This document shows positions 11,357 through 20,240 of a stretch of 64,000 bases of DNA, piece after piece. The DNA comes from Liolophura sinensis (Eukaryota > Mollusca > Polyplacophora > Chitonida > Chitonidae), in contig NC_088296.1 of NCBI RefSeq assembly GCF_032854445.1, positions 14,950,623-15,014,622 of the forward strand. Direction: 5' to 3'. Positions within the stretch are counted from its first letter, which is position 1. Every line of letters begins with the position of its first letter. The notes below the pieces were generated by a model. That model was not told the origin of the DNA, did not search any database, and worked only from the letters and a program-made list of their open reading frames with translations. Both the position numbers and the translations under genes were made by a program.

Positions 11357-13803
11357 GTCATTAAATAAATATTTCCACGGCTACTTCTTTGATAAAGCAA
11401 CGTGTCCCTGGACAATTTTTGAATAAAATGTTCCGTCATATTCAGAGGGAATCGTACTTCCTATTTTGCATGTACTTTTACTGTCTTGACATTTCTAGAT
11501 TTGTCATCCTGAGGACTAGGACAAATGTTGACGAGGAAATGGCTCAGCACATGGTGACTACACTGGAAGCAGCACTGGCTATGCGTACAGTCCAAGTTAT
11601 ATTGAAACAGCGGTAAGAGAACAGTCACACCCTTTCCATGCCTGGCATCACGGTCACAAGGCCGCCTGTAGTCTAATGCCAAATTTTTTTTTTTTTAAAT
11701 TTTAAAGATGTTAGCCTAAAGCCATAAAACTGAGATTTATCTTAGGAATGATTATTTTAGCTGTAATAGGTGTCCTAGATTGTCATTACCAAATCAAAAA
11801 GTAGTGTCTAAAATGCAGAATTCTGATTTCAGCTTGGTGTCTTCGTAATTCATTCTTCACAGCACTAGAAAAAAACCTTTGCCATGGAAGCAGTCTCTTT
11901 ATGGACCTGCACAGGAGACTTTGTTTGGAAAAACCAAAAGAAACAATAGTTCAAAGCAGCCATAAATCCTACACAAACTACCAAAAAAAAGAAGAAGAAG
12001 AAACAAGTAAAACAAAATAAAACAAAAATGCAAAGCCGTAAACTATCCACCAATAAAACATGTACATTTGATGTGCCGTTCGATGATATATATTTATGCA
12101 GTAAGAGATAAGCAAAAGTCATTAGAGATGATCACTTCAGCAAAATACTAGCAAATTTGATTTCATTTTAATTCATGACTTTTTCAAATGAATCATGTTT
12201 AGTTTCTCGCATTCCAGAAGTGACGACCCTTTTCAAGCCATCGCTGAGGTTGTGACGTCATCGCGCGTGGAGCGAACCGTCAATCAGCTGGAGGAAGATG
12301 GATACAAGGAAGGCCCTGATAGAAGTCCTGACGTCACTGTGTGCGAAGGGGACATCATCGAGATCGGTTTCCGTGGCAATATCCACCACAGTCGCGACGT
12401 CACTCTGGAGATACCGTTCAATTCCAACATGCCAGACAGCATAAGGTTCACCCTTTCAGAAGTCGATCGCTATCTCCAGAGGAACTTTCCCCTTTTCCGA
12501 GGATTCGTCCAGTTTTACCGGAAACATCCAATACGAAAAAAGCACAACTCTCGTTCAAAATACCACCAGAGGCCTGACGAAGACGAGGTTCCGTTGGAAC
12601 CGGAACCAGTGCACTACCAAAGAGAGTTACTGACAGAGCTCATGGTGAAGATTCCCAAGGTGGGTTGTCTCTCTTTTCAGAATGCATTCTCCGTTAAGCA
12701 GAGTGCGGGGCTTTTGCTCAATTCAAGTTCAACGTCACACAAAAGATTATTTAACCCACAAAGCTTAAAGAATGCTGTTGAGCAGAAGAAACCGAGCCGA
12801 AACTAATTAATAATACATGTAGGCAAGAATCAAAATGTTCTAAAAGATAAATCGTCAGGATCCACATTACACCAACTAGGGATTAACCAAATGCAATAAT
12901 GAAATGGGGCTCTCATGATATATTCAAACACGTCACAAACACTTAAGTTTAATTAGGCGGTCTGTTAGCTAACAAATCGATTTTGTTGTTTTTATTTACA
13001 CATCTGTAGGTCACATGACTCAGTAAATTGCCAAAGACCTATGGTTTACATGTACGTGAAACTAATGTGAAACAACGAGATACATAAATCAGTCAGTGCC
13101 AAAATCTACGCATTTTCTCCTCTGCAGTACCACGTACGATCCAATCCCGTTCCGGCGACCGCTAAATTCAAGATCGTAAACAAGAGCGATCCAGTTGACG
13201 AAGACCTTGTACGCTACTTGGCAGAGAGCCTCGGAGACGAATGGTTCAAGTTAGCACATCAGCTAAACATTTGTCATTCCCGGATACAAGCCATCATTCG
13301 TAACGCGCAGGCGCAAGACCAGACCGAAGACTTCGCAAAATACCAAATGATTATGACCTGGTTGAAGCGAGCCCCAAAAGCCAGTAATAAGGTAATTAGT
13401 ATTCTGTAAAGTGAACAAATTTTGGAAATTCAACTACTTTTGAAAATTTGTTGAAGAACATATTTTTAATAGAGACCTTAAAGGATGCACGTTGCCATTT
13501 CCACAAGGTGACCGAGCAAGTAAAAGTTTTCCACGATCTTGTGAAGCATTCATATTTGTTTGTCTTAGAATAAACGTAGTGTTCTTCTGAAGGATGCGCA
13601 TTGCATTAATTACTGTTGTGGTTAATAAGCCCGTGTTATTTTCAGATGTCTTTAAAAAAAAATCTCTCATTCTTTCTTTCGTTTAGATTGACACTCTGAC
13701 AACAGCTTTAGTGCGAAGCGGAAGATACGACCTAGCCGACGATCTACGCCTGCGCCAACAAAAATTTCAAGAGATGCACAAAGGAAGAGAAATTTGTACC
13801 TAG
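3..13803 (+). CDS. DTHD1: DTHD1-like protein: coiled coil, two ZU5-like modules, UPA-like region, death domain (5' partial)
   Basis: Twelve exons join at GT-AG sites with matching phase at every junction, giving 948 codons then TAG; the start codon lies upstream of the window. Exons: 3-501, 5485-5869, 6192-6387, 6796-6930, 7810-7992, 8984-9112, 9509-9761, 10220-10349, 11499-11612, 12218-12659, 13128-13391, 13687-13803. Domains by residue of this partial model: acidic low-complexity 1-75, helical/coiled-coil 76-290, ZU5-like module about 300-380 (E-LVSPILSLEPGD motif), second ZU5-like module about 440-515 (LQVQPVD, SPLV, TVPCPPNP), Lys/Gln-rich insert 520-580, UPA-like beta region 590-790, death domain about 835-930. 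ZU5-UPA-death arrays are known from PIDD, UNC5 and ankyrins; without LRRs, ankyrin repeats or a membrane segment, DTHD1 fits best. The role is inferred as an intracellular death-fold scaffold. The symbol is a family-level call. Confidence 0.8.
611..907. repeat. 17-bp minisatellite
   Basis: About 17 copies of a 17-bp unit in two alternating versions, TCATGGACGGTCATCAT and TTATGGACAGTCATCAT, so a 34-bp higher-order period is visible. The unit is open in several frames and produces spurious reading frames of 79-178 codons. It lies in an intron. Confidence 0.95.
1722..1808. repeat. 26-bp tandem repeat, about 3 copies
   Basis: Near-perfect copies of a unit starting AACCACAACTATACAACCAG at 1722, 1748 and 1774, with a partial fourth copy. 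Intronic. Confidence 0.95.
2352..2460 (-). mobile_element. SINE family 1, tail fragment
   Basis: Reverse orientation. It has the conserved tail GACGGCGGCCAGCATTATGG next to a degenerate TTGATTGGTGTTTTACG end and the A/T-rich tail. The tRNA-like head is missing. Confidence 0.8.
3418..3548 (+). mobile_element. SINE family 1, tail half
   Basis: Forward copy from ACCAACCTGCGGATGGTCGT through the GCCGCCGTCGTATAAGT core to CAATCAAATAAATCAAATAAA. It is 5'-truncated. Confidence 0.85.
5485..5869 (+). CDS. DTHD1: DTHD1-like exon 2, long coiled coil
   Basis: Acceptor GCTGTTACAG and donor GT/GTAAGT. It accepts phase 1 and leaves phase 2, matching both neighbours. It is almost wholly Glu/Lys/Arg/Ala (EEEKRIEEERKRKEHEQK), a long charged coiled coil of about 110 residues, ending in GGQEWDNWPTHV. 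An extra small exon inside the 5-kb upstream intron cannot be excluded, but the phases need none. Confidence 0.8.
5961..6115 (-). mobile_element. SINE-like family 2, partial
   Basis: Reverse copy in the intron before exon 3: TCGCTGGGCGCTTAGCGCTGAG, then GGCGGCAGCACTT, ending ACGACGTTAAATCCAAATC. It is the same family as 14032-14275 and 60415-60655, with an internal deletion. Confidence 0.75.
6192..6387 (+). CDS. DTHD1: DTHD1-like exon 3, first ZU5-like module (N-terminal part)
   Basis: Acceptor TTCCTAG, donor TACAG/GTAATC; phase 2 in, phase 0 out. It carries the hallmark start of a ZU5 fold: a G-x-I-V-R turn, then FDPGRVTCVYV and ELVSPILSLEPGD. Confidence 0.85.
6796..6930 (+). CDS. DTHD1: DTHD1-like exon 4, end of first ZU5-like module
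   Basis: Exactly 45 codons between acceptor CTCTAAAG and donor AAG/GTACAT, phase 0 on both sides. It begins STICVAIPFVA, the usual beta-strand after the ZU5 SP motif, and ends TREVSFDDYK. Confidence 0.85.
6985..7195 (-). mobile_element. SINE family 1, diverged reverse copy
   Basis: Reverse copy in the intron after exon 4: GGTGTTTTACGCCGTATTCA, the GGCGGCCAG core and GGAAACTGGGCAGAACCCGG. The tRNA-like half is rearranged. Confidence 0.8.
7810..7992 (+). CDS. DTHD1: DTHD1-like exon 5, strand-rich linker into second ZU5-like module
   Basis: 61 codons, acceptor TTGTTCCAG and donor ACAG/GTGAGG, phase 0 on both sides. The product alternates hydrophobic and polar residues (FTTVAVVTRFKRDYVTL) and ends FNNKELLMLQ, which continues directly into the VQPVD of the next exon. 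Confidence 0.85.
8111..8378 (+). mobile_element. SINE family 1, full length
   Basis: Complete forward copy. The head has a pol III A box (TGGCTCAGTCGGTTAGCGC) and B box (GAGTTCAAGTCC), as in a tRNA. It is followed by the CCTGCGGATGGTCGTGGGTT body, the GCCCCCGTCGTATAAGTGAA core and an (AAAT)n tail. It sits in the intron between exons 5 and 6. Confidence 0.9.
8984..9112 (+). CDS. DTHD1: DTHD1-like exon 6, second ZU5-like module
   Basis: 43 codons, acceptor AACTTACAG and donor ACA/GTGAGT, phase 0 on both sides. It contains VQPVDSNSLND and SSPLVTT, the counterpart of the SP motif in the first module. Confidence 0.85.
9509..9761 (+). CDS. DTHD1: DTHD1-like exon 7, end of ZU5 plus Lys/Gln-rich insert
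   Basis: Acceptor TTGCTTAG, donor GACG/GTGAGT; phase 0 in, phase 1 out. It starts ITVPCPPNP, then a basic/glutamine insert (KKKRKPQKQLQSQQQQEQEE) before WYMGIYGG, where the UPA-like region begins. The basic cluster could act as a nuclear localisation signal (inference). A 114-bp part of this exon, 9620-9733, recurs as a broken copy at 61462-61575. Confidence 0.85.
10033..10145 (+). mobile_element. SINE family 1, degraded tail
   Basis: Forward remnant: CAGCAACATATGGATGACTG, GCCGCCGTCGTATATGTG, GGGGTAAAACAT. It lies between exons 7 and 8. Confidence 0.65.
10220..10349 (+). CDS. DTHD1: DTHD1-like exon 8, UPA-like region
   Basis: Acceptor TTGTTTACAG, donor GAAAG/GTGAAA; phase 1 in, phase 2 out. 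It encodes DDENDNLYLFHQF then FPSGRWAHIPDVNIQ, a beta-rich segment after the second ZU5. Confidence 0.85.
11238..11367. repeat. SINE tail remnant with (AAAT)n and (AT)n microsatellite
   Basis: A short SINE core (GGCCGCCGTCGTACAAATG) runs into about ten AAAT units and then about 15 AT units. The microsatellite probably grew from the SINE tail. Confidence 0.85.
11499..11612 (+). CDS. DTHD1: DTHD1-like exon 9
   Basis: Acceptor CATTTCTAG, donor CAGCG/GTAAGA; phase 2 in and out. It encodes RFVILRTRTNVDEEM and a helix (MVTTLEAALAMRTVQVIL). It follows a long AT-rich microsatellite in the intron. Confidence 0.8.
12218..12659 (+). CDS. DTHD1: DTHD1-like exon 10, largest exon before the death domain
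   Basis: Acceptor GCATTCCAG, donor CCCAAG/GTGGGT; phase 2 in, phase 0 out, 147 full codons plus the shared one. It encodes a beta-rich domain (VCEGDIIEIGFRGNI, VTLEIPFNSNMP) and a basic linker. The open frame runs past the donor, but only this donor fits the next exon. Confidence 0.85.
13128..13391 (+). CDS. DTHD1: DTHD1-like exon 11, death domain core
   Basis: 88 codons, acceptor CTCCTCTGCAG and donor AATAAG/GTAATT, phase 0 on both sides. It shows the death-domain pattern: LVRYLAESLGDEWFKLAHQL (helices 1-2), INRSRIQAI-like helix 3 (HSRIQAIIRNA), then YQMIMTWLKRAP with the conserved Trp-Leu of helix 5. Confidence 0.9.
13687..13803 (+). CDS. DTHD1: DTHD1-like exon 12, end of death domain and stop
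   Basis: 38 codons plus TAG after acceptor TTTCGTTTAG. IDTLTTALVRSGRYDLADDL is the typical sixth death-domain helix (L-x-x-AL-x-x-x-x-R-x-DLA). A poly(A) signal follows 55 bases after the stop. Confidence 0.9.
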   Translation: MDTLTTALVRSGRYDLADDLRLRQQKFQEMHKGREICT

Positions 13804-13857
13804 TTTGAAATATATATTGTCTTATTATTCCTATTTTGACATTGAATGTGAGATAAA

Positions 13858-13863
13858 AATAAA
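13858..13863 (+). terminator. Poly(A) signal of the DTHD1-like gene
   Basis: AATAAA lies 55 bases after the stop codon and is followed about 20-40 bases later by a GT/T-rich stretch (GTTGTGTTTTCCCCC), the normal layout of a cleavage site near 13880. Confidence 0.7.
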
Positions 13864-14031
13864 ACTTTCCTCTTCCATACATCGAGCCGTTGTGTTTTCC
13901 CCCAGCTGTTTACATAGGGCTGTAGAATTCATAAAGTATGTATGAATTTATATATGCTGGCTTTTTTATTTTGTACTGAACAATGTTTCATTCATATGCA
14001 GCGACGAATCCGTATATCTGTGCGTACATAT

Positions 14032-14275
14032 ATTGTGTCCTCTTGTGGCAGGAAGAATCCGTGCTGTCAAATTGCTATCGTCACTGAAGTATCATGCCAA
14101 GAACACCAGGCATGACATCCCACCCAGTCACATTATACTAACACCAGGCCAACCGATCATGTTTCCTTTCGTCTAACCTCTTTGGGCTGAGCGCCAAGCG
14201 AGACAGGAGGAAGTGCCATCTATACAGTCTTTGGTATAGCGCGACCCGGGTTTCATCCCGGGGTCTCCACAAACT
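14032..14275 (+). mobile_element. SINE-like family 2, near complete
   Basis: Forward copy: CTTGTGGCAGGAAGAATCCG, ACTGAAGTATCATGCCAAGA, CACCCAGTCACATTATACT, GGGCTGAGCGCCAAGCGAG, ending with a B-box-like GGGTTTCATCCCGGGG. The same order of blocks recurs at 23278-23595, 30540-30740, 42432-42690 (reverse) and 60415-60655 (reverse). Confidence 0.8.
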
Positions 14276-14655
14276 TGTATCTTTGTAGCAGGCCGGACAT
14301 AGTATCCGCACACTTGTATAACTGAAACAGGCCGAGAACAATGTCCACATACTTCTGTCCTTGTAACAGGCCGGGCACAATGTCCACACATTTGAATCAT
14401 TGTAACAGGTCGGGCACAATGTGTATCCTTGTAAAGGGCGGTAGACAATGTCTATACACGTGTATCCTTGTAACAGGCCGGAAACAAAGTCCACACAGTT
14501 GTATCCTTGTAACAGGCAGGTCACAATGTCCACACACTTGAATCCTTGTAACAGACTGAACACATTGTCCGCACACTTGTATCCTTGTAAAGAGGTGGAG
14601 ATAATGTCTATACACGTGTATTCTTGTAACAGGCCGGACACAATGTCCGCACACT
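14262..14655. repeat. 39-bp minisatellite, about 10 copies
   Basis: The unit begins ACTTGTATCCTTGTAACAGG and continues through CCGGACACAATGTCCACAC. Because 39 is a multiple of three, both strands stay open; the reverse strand reads as 13-residue repeats (LLQGYKCVDIVS). These frames have no splice or start context and are not genes. Confidence 0.95.
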
Positions 14656-14664
14656 TAGAATGGA

Positions 14665-15270
14665 GGACAGCGTGATAGCTGGTAAACTGTCACACGTAAC
14701 CGGTGAATTCTGGCCACTAGTTAGAGCTAGAGCAGCTAGAGCAGGTGGTAAACTGTCACACAAAACCGGTAAAATACAGTCCCTTGTCAAAGTTATGGGA
14801 GGGAAGACAACGTGATAGCTGGTAAAATGTCATACATAACCGGTAAAATACAGTTCCTTTTCAAAGTTATGGGAGGGAAGACAACGTGATAACTGGTAAA
14901 CTGTCGCACGTAACCGGTGAAATCAGGCCTCTAGTTAGAGCTAAAGCATGTGGTAAACTGTTAACCGGTGAAGTCAGGCCTCTCGTCAAAGCGAGAGCAG
15001 TGATAACAGTGTGATAGTAGCACACTGTCACACATAGCTGGTGAAATACGGCATTTTCTCAAAAATATGGTAGGGAAGACAGTGTAATAGCTGGCAAACT
15101 GTCCCACGTATCCGGTGAAATCAGACCTCGTGTCAAAGATAGAGCAGCGATAACACTGCAATAGCTGACAAACTGTCACAAAACTGGTGAAATGCCGTCT
15201 CATGTCAAATTTATGGTAGGGAAGAAGCAAGGACGGCGCAAACACATAACCGGTGAATACAGGCCTCTTC
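14665..15270. repeat. About 74-bp tandem repeat array
   Basis: Recurring blocks GATAGCTGGTAAACTGTCAC, ACATAACCGGTGAA and GTTATGGGAGGGAAGACAA at about 74-bp spacing, some units shortened. A related array lies at 61580-62085 and belongs to the same duplicated segment. Confidence 0.9.
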
Positions 15271-15884
15271 AATGTACCTAAGTTAAGATTTACTTCAAAC
15301 TGTTCTTGTCCAAATGTAAATGCTTGTAAGAGGCCCGTGCTTGCTCTACAGACGACTTGTCCAGCTAATGGGTCATCACAGGAATATCTTTACGTGCTCC
15401 GTAAATTACTAAACAAATAAAAATAAGTTAATATTTAAACAAACATAAATATATGCAGAATAAAAAAAATAAGCCAAAACTAGGATTATTATGGACAATC
15501 CTTCTTCTTCTAGCAGCGTCCTTAACCGCTTTTGTTTTAATACAACATTCTTTAGAAAGCGACGTAGAACGGAAATACATTTTAAAAATATTTTCATGAC
15601 CCCAGATACAATTTTTGATGATGACGTTTTACAAGAATACGCAAAAAATCCATGAAGTAAACCCAGACATATCATTTTTATATTTATACTACATATAACG
15701 TAAAAAGTAAAAAAAAAAAGATATTTTGCCGTCTGAGAATAGAAGAAAATTCATTTTGATCCTACTTCTACACATTTTATGTTATTGTTTATATATGTGT
15801 TTTAGTACGACCAGGGCCCCTCGGCATACAAAAATCAGTAGGGTCTACCAGAAGTGTTTTGTGGTGCAGGGCAATTTAAACCTC

Positions 15885-16078
15885 TGGGAACTTCCACGAC
15901 CGAGGTGGCTAGGGCGCCAGCACGGCGCATTGACCCATGGGGTCTTCCTCTCCCGCCGTACGTCGGAAGGTTGTCCAACAACCTGCTTCCACCTGTCATA
16001 AAACTGGCCGGTGTCGTATATGTGAAATATTCTTGAGTACAGCGTAAAACGCCAATCAAATATAGCAAATAAACAAAT
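15885..16078 (+). mobile_element. SINE family 1, diverged
   Basis: Forward copy with a damaged head (GAGGTGGCTAGGGCGCCAGC), then ACAACCTGCTTCCACC, GGCCGGTGTCGTATATGTGA and TACAGCGTAAAACGCCAATC. It is absent from the duplicate at 62 kb, so it entered after the duplication or was lost in the copy. Confidence 0.8.
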
Positions 16079-16610
16079 TATGACTTATGCAGGTTAGTAG
16101 CATTGGACCGTGGCCTCGTTATGAAAGCTTCTCGTCTTTCAATGTTAATCATATGAGGTGCAGAGTCAAGTCCTGCCGTAGATAGGGAATTGTTCTATTC
16201 ACTGTTTGTTGGATAGTGGTGACAATAAGACATTAGATTTCCACCAATATGAATTTCGTATCGGTACGTCATACAGTATATGAGAAAGTACATCAGTAAT
16301 TTGCCAATGGTCAGTGGTTTTTCACGATCTGCTTGTTCCCGATCCCAACAAAAACTGCTCCCTATCGATTATGGAAAATTCGTGATAATGACGTTTTACA
16401 GGAATTATCAAGAACTATTTGAACGACTTGCAGGTAAATTGTAGTTGCGAATGCTCGATTCATGACTCGATTACTAATGTATTTAAACCAAAAAACAATA
16501 TCAGAATAATTTTCACGTCCTTATGTGGATAAGCCCGTAAAGGTACTCCGTCAAGATCTGGCCAAACGTCGGAGGTTTACTCAAGGTACCCTTGTTTTCT
16601 TCCACACCAA

Positions 16611-16775
16611 TAGAAATTTATTGACGTTTCACGCCATACTTAACAATATTTCACTTGTATACAACGGCGTCCAGCATTACCGTGGGATCAAGGAAATCAG
16701 ACAGAGCCTGAGGGAAACTTACCATTCGCAGGTTGCTGTCATACTACATCACGCATTCCTGAGTACATGCTAAAA
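16611..16775 (-). mobile_element. SINE family 1, degraded reverse copy
   Basis: TTGACGTTTCACGCCATACT, ACAACGGCGTCCAGCATTAC and TTACCATTCGCAGGTTGCTG mark a reverse copy without its head. Confidence 0.7.
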
Positions 16776-17594
16776 ATGAACAAAGTAACGCAGCTGGGTA
16801 TATATTTTTTTTGTTGGTTTTATTTCTTTTCCTTACTCCAGATGTGGTGAGGGTACACAAAAATACATCCTAACGATAATGTGTTACGCATCTGATGTTG
16901 TGTATTTTGTTGCACCTGGTTTCTTTTAGAAACAAAAGCTTTTTTGTCGAAAGCTGAACAACCTTACAGAGAACCCACGTTTACCATAAATGTGTCCCCG
17001 ATCTTGGCATGTGGGGATGTGGGGATGATCTAAAGTGGAACGGAGCCATCCCAGTTTGTAGAGGTAAGAATAAGGTTATTGTAACGTTTTAAGGTGTAAA
17101 TTGCCTAACATACACATGTAGATCTCTCTGCTATTTTCTCTCTGTTAGAGTATTCTAATCCTCTTCATGCCATGCAGTCACGTACTACAATTCCATTGTA
17201 GGCGCTACGTGGTCTGGTATTCAAAGGCTCTTCCAGTAAATCGCCACAAGGTACAGGGTAATCAATGACTGAGGTAAAACTTACAGCTAGATTAATTAAT
17301 ATACTTAGCCTTATTTTGTCTTTGATTTCAATTTCAACAAAAACAACCCTGGTGGATGCCCCCCGCACTCGCCCCTTCCCCCGACTACCTCAACGTCAGT
17401 CCCCGAATGCATTCGTGAACATTTGACATCACCTTAAATATTGTTACGATATCTTGTAGTACTGGTGGTTACAAGGCAATGACACCTGGATCATTACCTA
17501 AGCAGCATCCGGGTGACTATGTGAACACCACAAACACCGACGCGGCAGAAGTCACCTTCAGCAAGGTTTGATCATTCTGATAAGATATGGCACA

Positions 17595-18170
17595 GTGGCT
17601 GTGGTGGTAATGCTATGATGTGGCATTATTATTGCTGCGATAATGTGACATAGCGATTATGGTGATAATGATATAACGTGACATAAATGTTGTTGTGGTA
17701 ATGATGTGTTGCATTATGATTGTTACGATAACGTAGCATTACGTCTGTGATGCTAATGGTATCATTTGTCATTATGATTGTTGCCATAATGTGACATGAT
17801 GATTCTGGTGGTAAAGATATCATGTGTCATTTTGATTGTTAAGATAATGTGACATGATGATTGTGGCCATAATGATATAATGGGACATAACGGCTGTGGT
17901 GGTAATGATATAATATGACATTATTACTGTTGGGGTATTTTGATATGGTTATTGCTGTCATAATGATATGATGTCACTTAATGGTTGTGGTGATTATGAA
18001 TAATTTGACTTGTTGATTGTGGTCATCAACAAGTAAATAATGGTTGTGGTTGTAATGCTATAACATTATGTCTTATGATTGTGGTCATAATGATATGATA
18101 TCACATTGATGATTGTGGTCATATTGATATAACGTGACATAACGGCTGTGATGTGATATAATGACAGTGA
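17595..18170. repeat. Degenerate dinucleotide-rich tandem repeat (GTGGTAATGATAT type)
   Basis: Loose repeats of about 35-40 bp built from ATTGTGGTGGTAATGATAT and ATGTGACAT. The same pattern is present at 62636-63000, again as part of the duplicated segment. Confidence 0.8.
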
Positions 18171-19782
18171 CGAAGCCGAGATGACGTGAGAGTAGTTGCG
18201 GATTCCTACTGCATATGCGAAGAGAAAGACTCAACGTTCAGGTGACTCTATATCCCAGGTAAATAAGATTGTCTGTGTATATATACAATACATTTAAAAT
18301 GCACGTAGAGTATGCTCTAAATCTGTGTAGATGACATTGTTATTATTGAATGCGCCTGTCTGACCTAGATGTACAAACATGCTAGACTATTATCAAGGTA
18401 ATTTTCCTTCCGCAATACACACTCTAAAAGCTTATCTCTTATATTTAACTGAATGTTACGTTTTGTAAATGGTTTTCTAATAGAGTATGTCGCCACAACA
18501 GAATGGTGAGTTAAGACCCATAATGGTCATTTCACTAATAATGAGTGTTCTGATGGGGTAACAGGACCAGTCTGCGGTATGTAACAGTGTGAATTTAACA
18601 GATTATTTTTGGAGTTTAAGTAAGATTTGCTCCTCTTTTGCATGCATAGTATTCTTGATTGAAATTTTACACTGTGCTCAAGGTTATGTCACTTATACAA
18701 CGGCTGACGGCATTGTTGTGGGAGAAAACCGGGCATATTGCTAATGCAAGCACTAAAAAGCGTATCTCCTTGTTCTTAAAATTGGCGCATGGCATATATT
18801 CTGATATGGAAGATATGAATATTGTTTTATTTATGTATTAATATGTGTATACATGTGTTAATTCTTGATTTGTCTTTCACGTCGTTCTCAAGAATATTTT
18901 TTCATGTGGTAGTGATGCAGAGAAAGCACCTCCCTCCTCCCCTCGACACCCCAACCCATCCCCACCCCATACGTGAAATGCAAACACTTAAATGACTTTT
19001 CAGTGATCACAGAACTTTGGCAGCATGGACTCGCCCGGTCATAAAAAATCATTACTAATATAGAACATATATCGGTAGTCACAGCTTGGCATATTGTTCG
19101 CCTGTTTCATATAACCTATCCAATTCAGCTTTAAGCCCATCCCTAGGCCTATCTGAGTAACAATACCACTAATTTCAATTCATGCACAAGTGTGAAAAGC
19201 AAAGAATTTACTAAAATAAAAGATTTATCAGATAAAAGGTCATTGCCTCTGTTTAATTTATTTTACCGATTGTTTTTTCTAACGGACTAAAATACATTTA
19301 AAACCTACGATTCTATGATGGCCTGTAGGGACCCAGAGTGTGTCATGGAGGTTACAGCAATACTTTTGGCTTGAAATAGTTTGTTTCAAGGTCCGTTTGT
19401 AGAATGCACACATAGCTCTAAACGAAGATTCATTTTAAGCACATAGGAATGCATGTGTGTTAAGTGGCAAAAAGCTAAAGTGATGTCACTGGTTCCGGCA
19501 TGGTCAGAAAAGGCCAACGAAGTTTTAAATAAATTTTACTAGGTCGAAAAATGTTCTAAAAAACTAAATCGAACTATTTTCCCGGACAATATTTGCTTTT
19601 AATCTGACATGTACCTCATGATAGCGTGTTCTTGGCCTTTAATGAATGATTATAGCTGGCGGTGTTATTCAAGAGGGTAGCTAATTACCCTCCCTGCGAA
19701 TATATACGTCTGTTGCACTGAAGGAGTATTGTTTTGTCCATCACAAAAGAAAACAAGAAAACAACAGAAGTGTCAAAAGAGG

Positions 19783-20015
19783 TTAACGATTTTCGTATGT
19801 AGGTCGTGGAACAAGATCCGACCAAATGAGAGTGATCGGAAGTGATGCGTGTGAACGTGTGTTAGCTTTTGGTAGCTTTTTGTGCTTAAAAGCATGATTA
19901 TCAAACAACTGGGTAATCGATGAATCTTCAGACCCGTCAAGATTTATCACAATCTCCAACGACTTACTCAATGCGACTACTCTAGTATTTCCAACGATTA
20001 AATTGTCACGTGTCA
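19783..20015 (-). CDS. Candidate terminal exon of the SRCR gene (weak)
   Basis: An acceptor GTCCTTAGTCAG on the minus strand opens a frame in phase 1, the phase left by the last firm SRCR exon. It runs 77 codons to TAA, ending PRPTYENR. It has no membrane segment and no recognised domain. A competing acceptor at 22593 (TTTTTGTGCAG) would give only 14 codons before a stop. Neither is supported beyond phase and splice consensus. Confidence 0.22.
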
Positions 20016-20117
20016 CTGACTAAGGACAATTTTGATAGTGAGTATGATTGATTTTACTGACAGATGGATTCAGGTGACTCTTTAAAAGATATAGACTATA
20101 GCAGCGTGAGTATGGTG

Positions 20118-20240
20118 GTAAGTTTATTCCGGTTTTTTCCCATCATATTGTTGGCGGCCATGGTATAAGTCAGACATAAACGTATCCTTAGAATAATCGA
20201 ACAGGGGGTATAAAACAACAGTTAAATAAATAGTTGAATA
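20118..20240 (+). mobile_element. SINE family 1, degraded tail
   Basis: TTGGCGGCCATGGTATAAGT and GGGGGTATAAAACAACAGTTAAATAAATA match the family tail in order, with substitutions. Confidence 0.6.

Larger units (their letters stand above)
13864..19782. other. Intergenic region rich in minisatellites
   Basis: Between the end of the DTHD1-like gene and the nearest candidate exon of the convergent SRCR gene. It holds a family 2 SINE, a 39-bp and a 74-bp tandem repeat, a SINE 1 copy and a long degenerate ATAATG-type repeat. No credible exon was found; 16090-17580 and 18180-19780 contain no clear feature, apart from being the source of a duplicate at 62-64 kb. Confidence 0.6.

Noticed and set aside
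14138-14641. 167-codon minus-strand frame with Cys-containing 13-residue repeats
   Set aside because: Product of the 39-bp minisatellite; opposite-strand frames are open too, and no splice or promoter context supports it.
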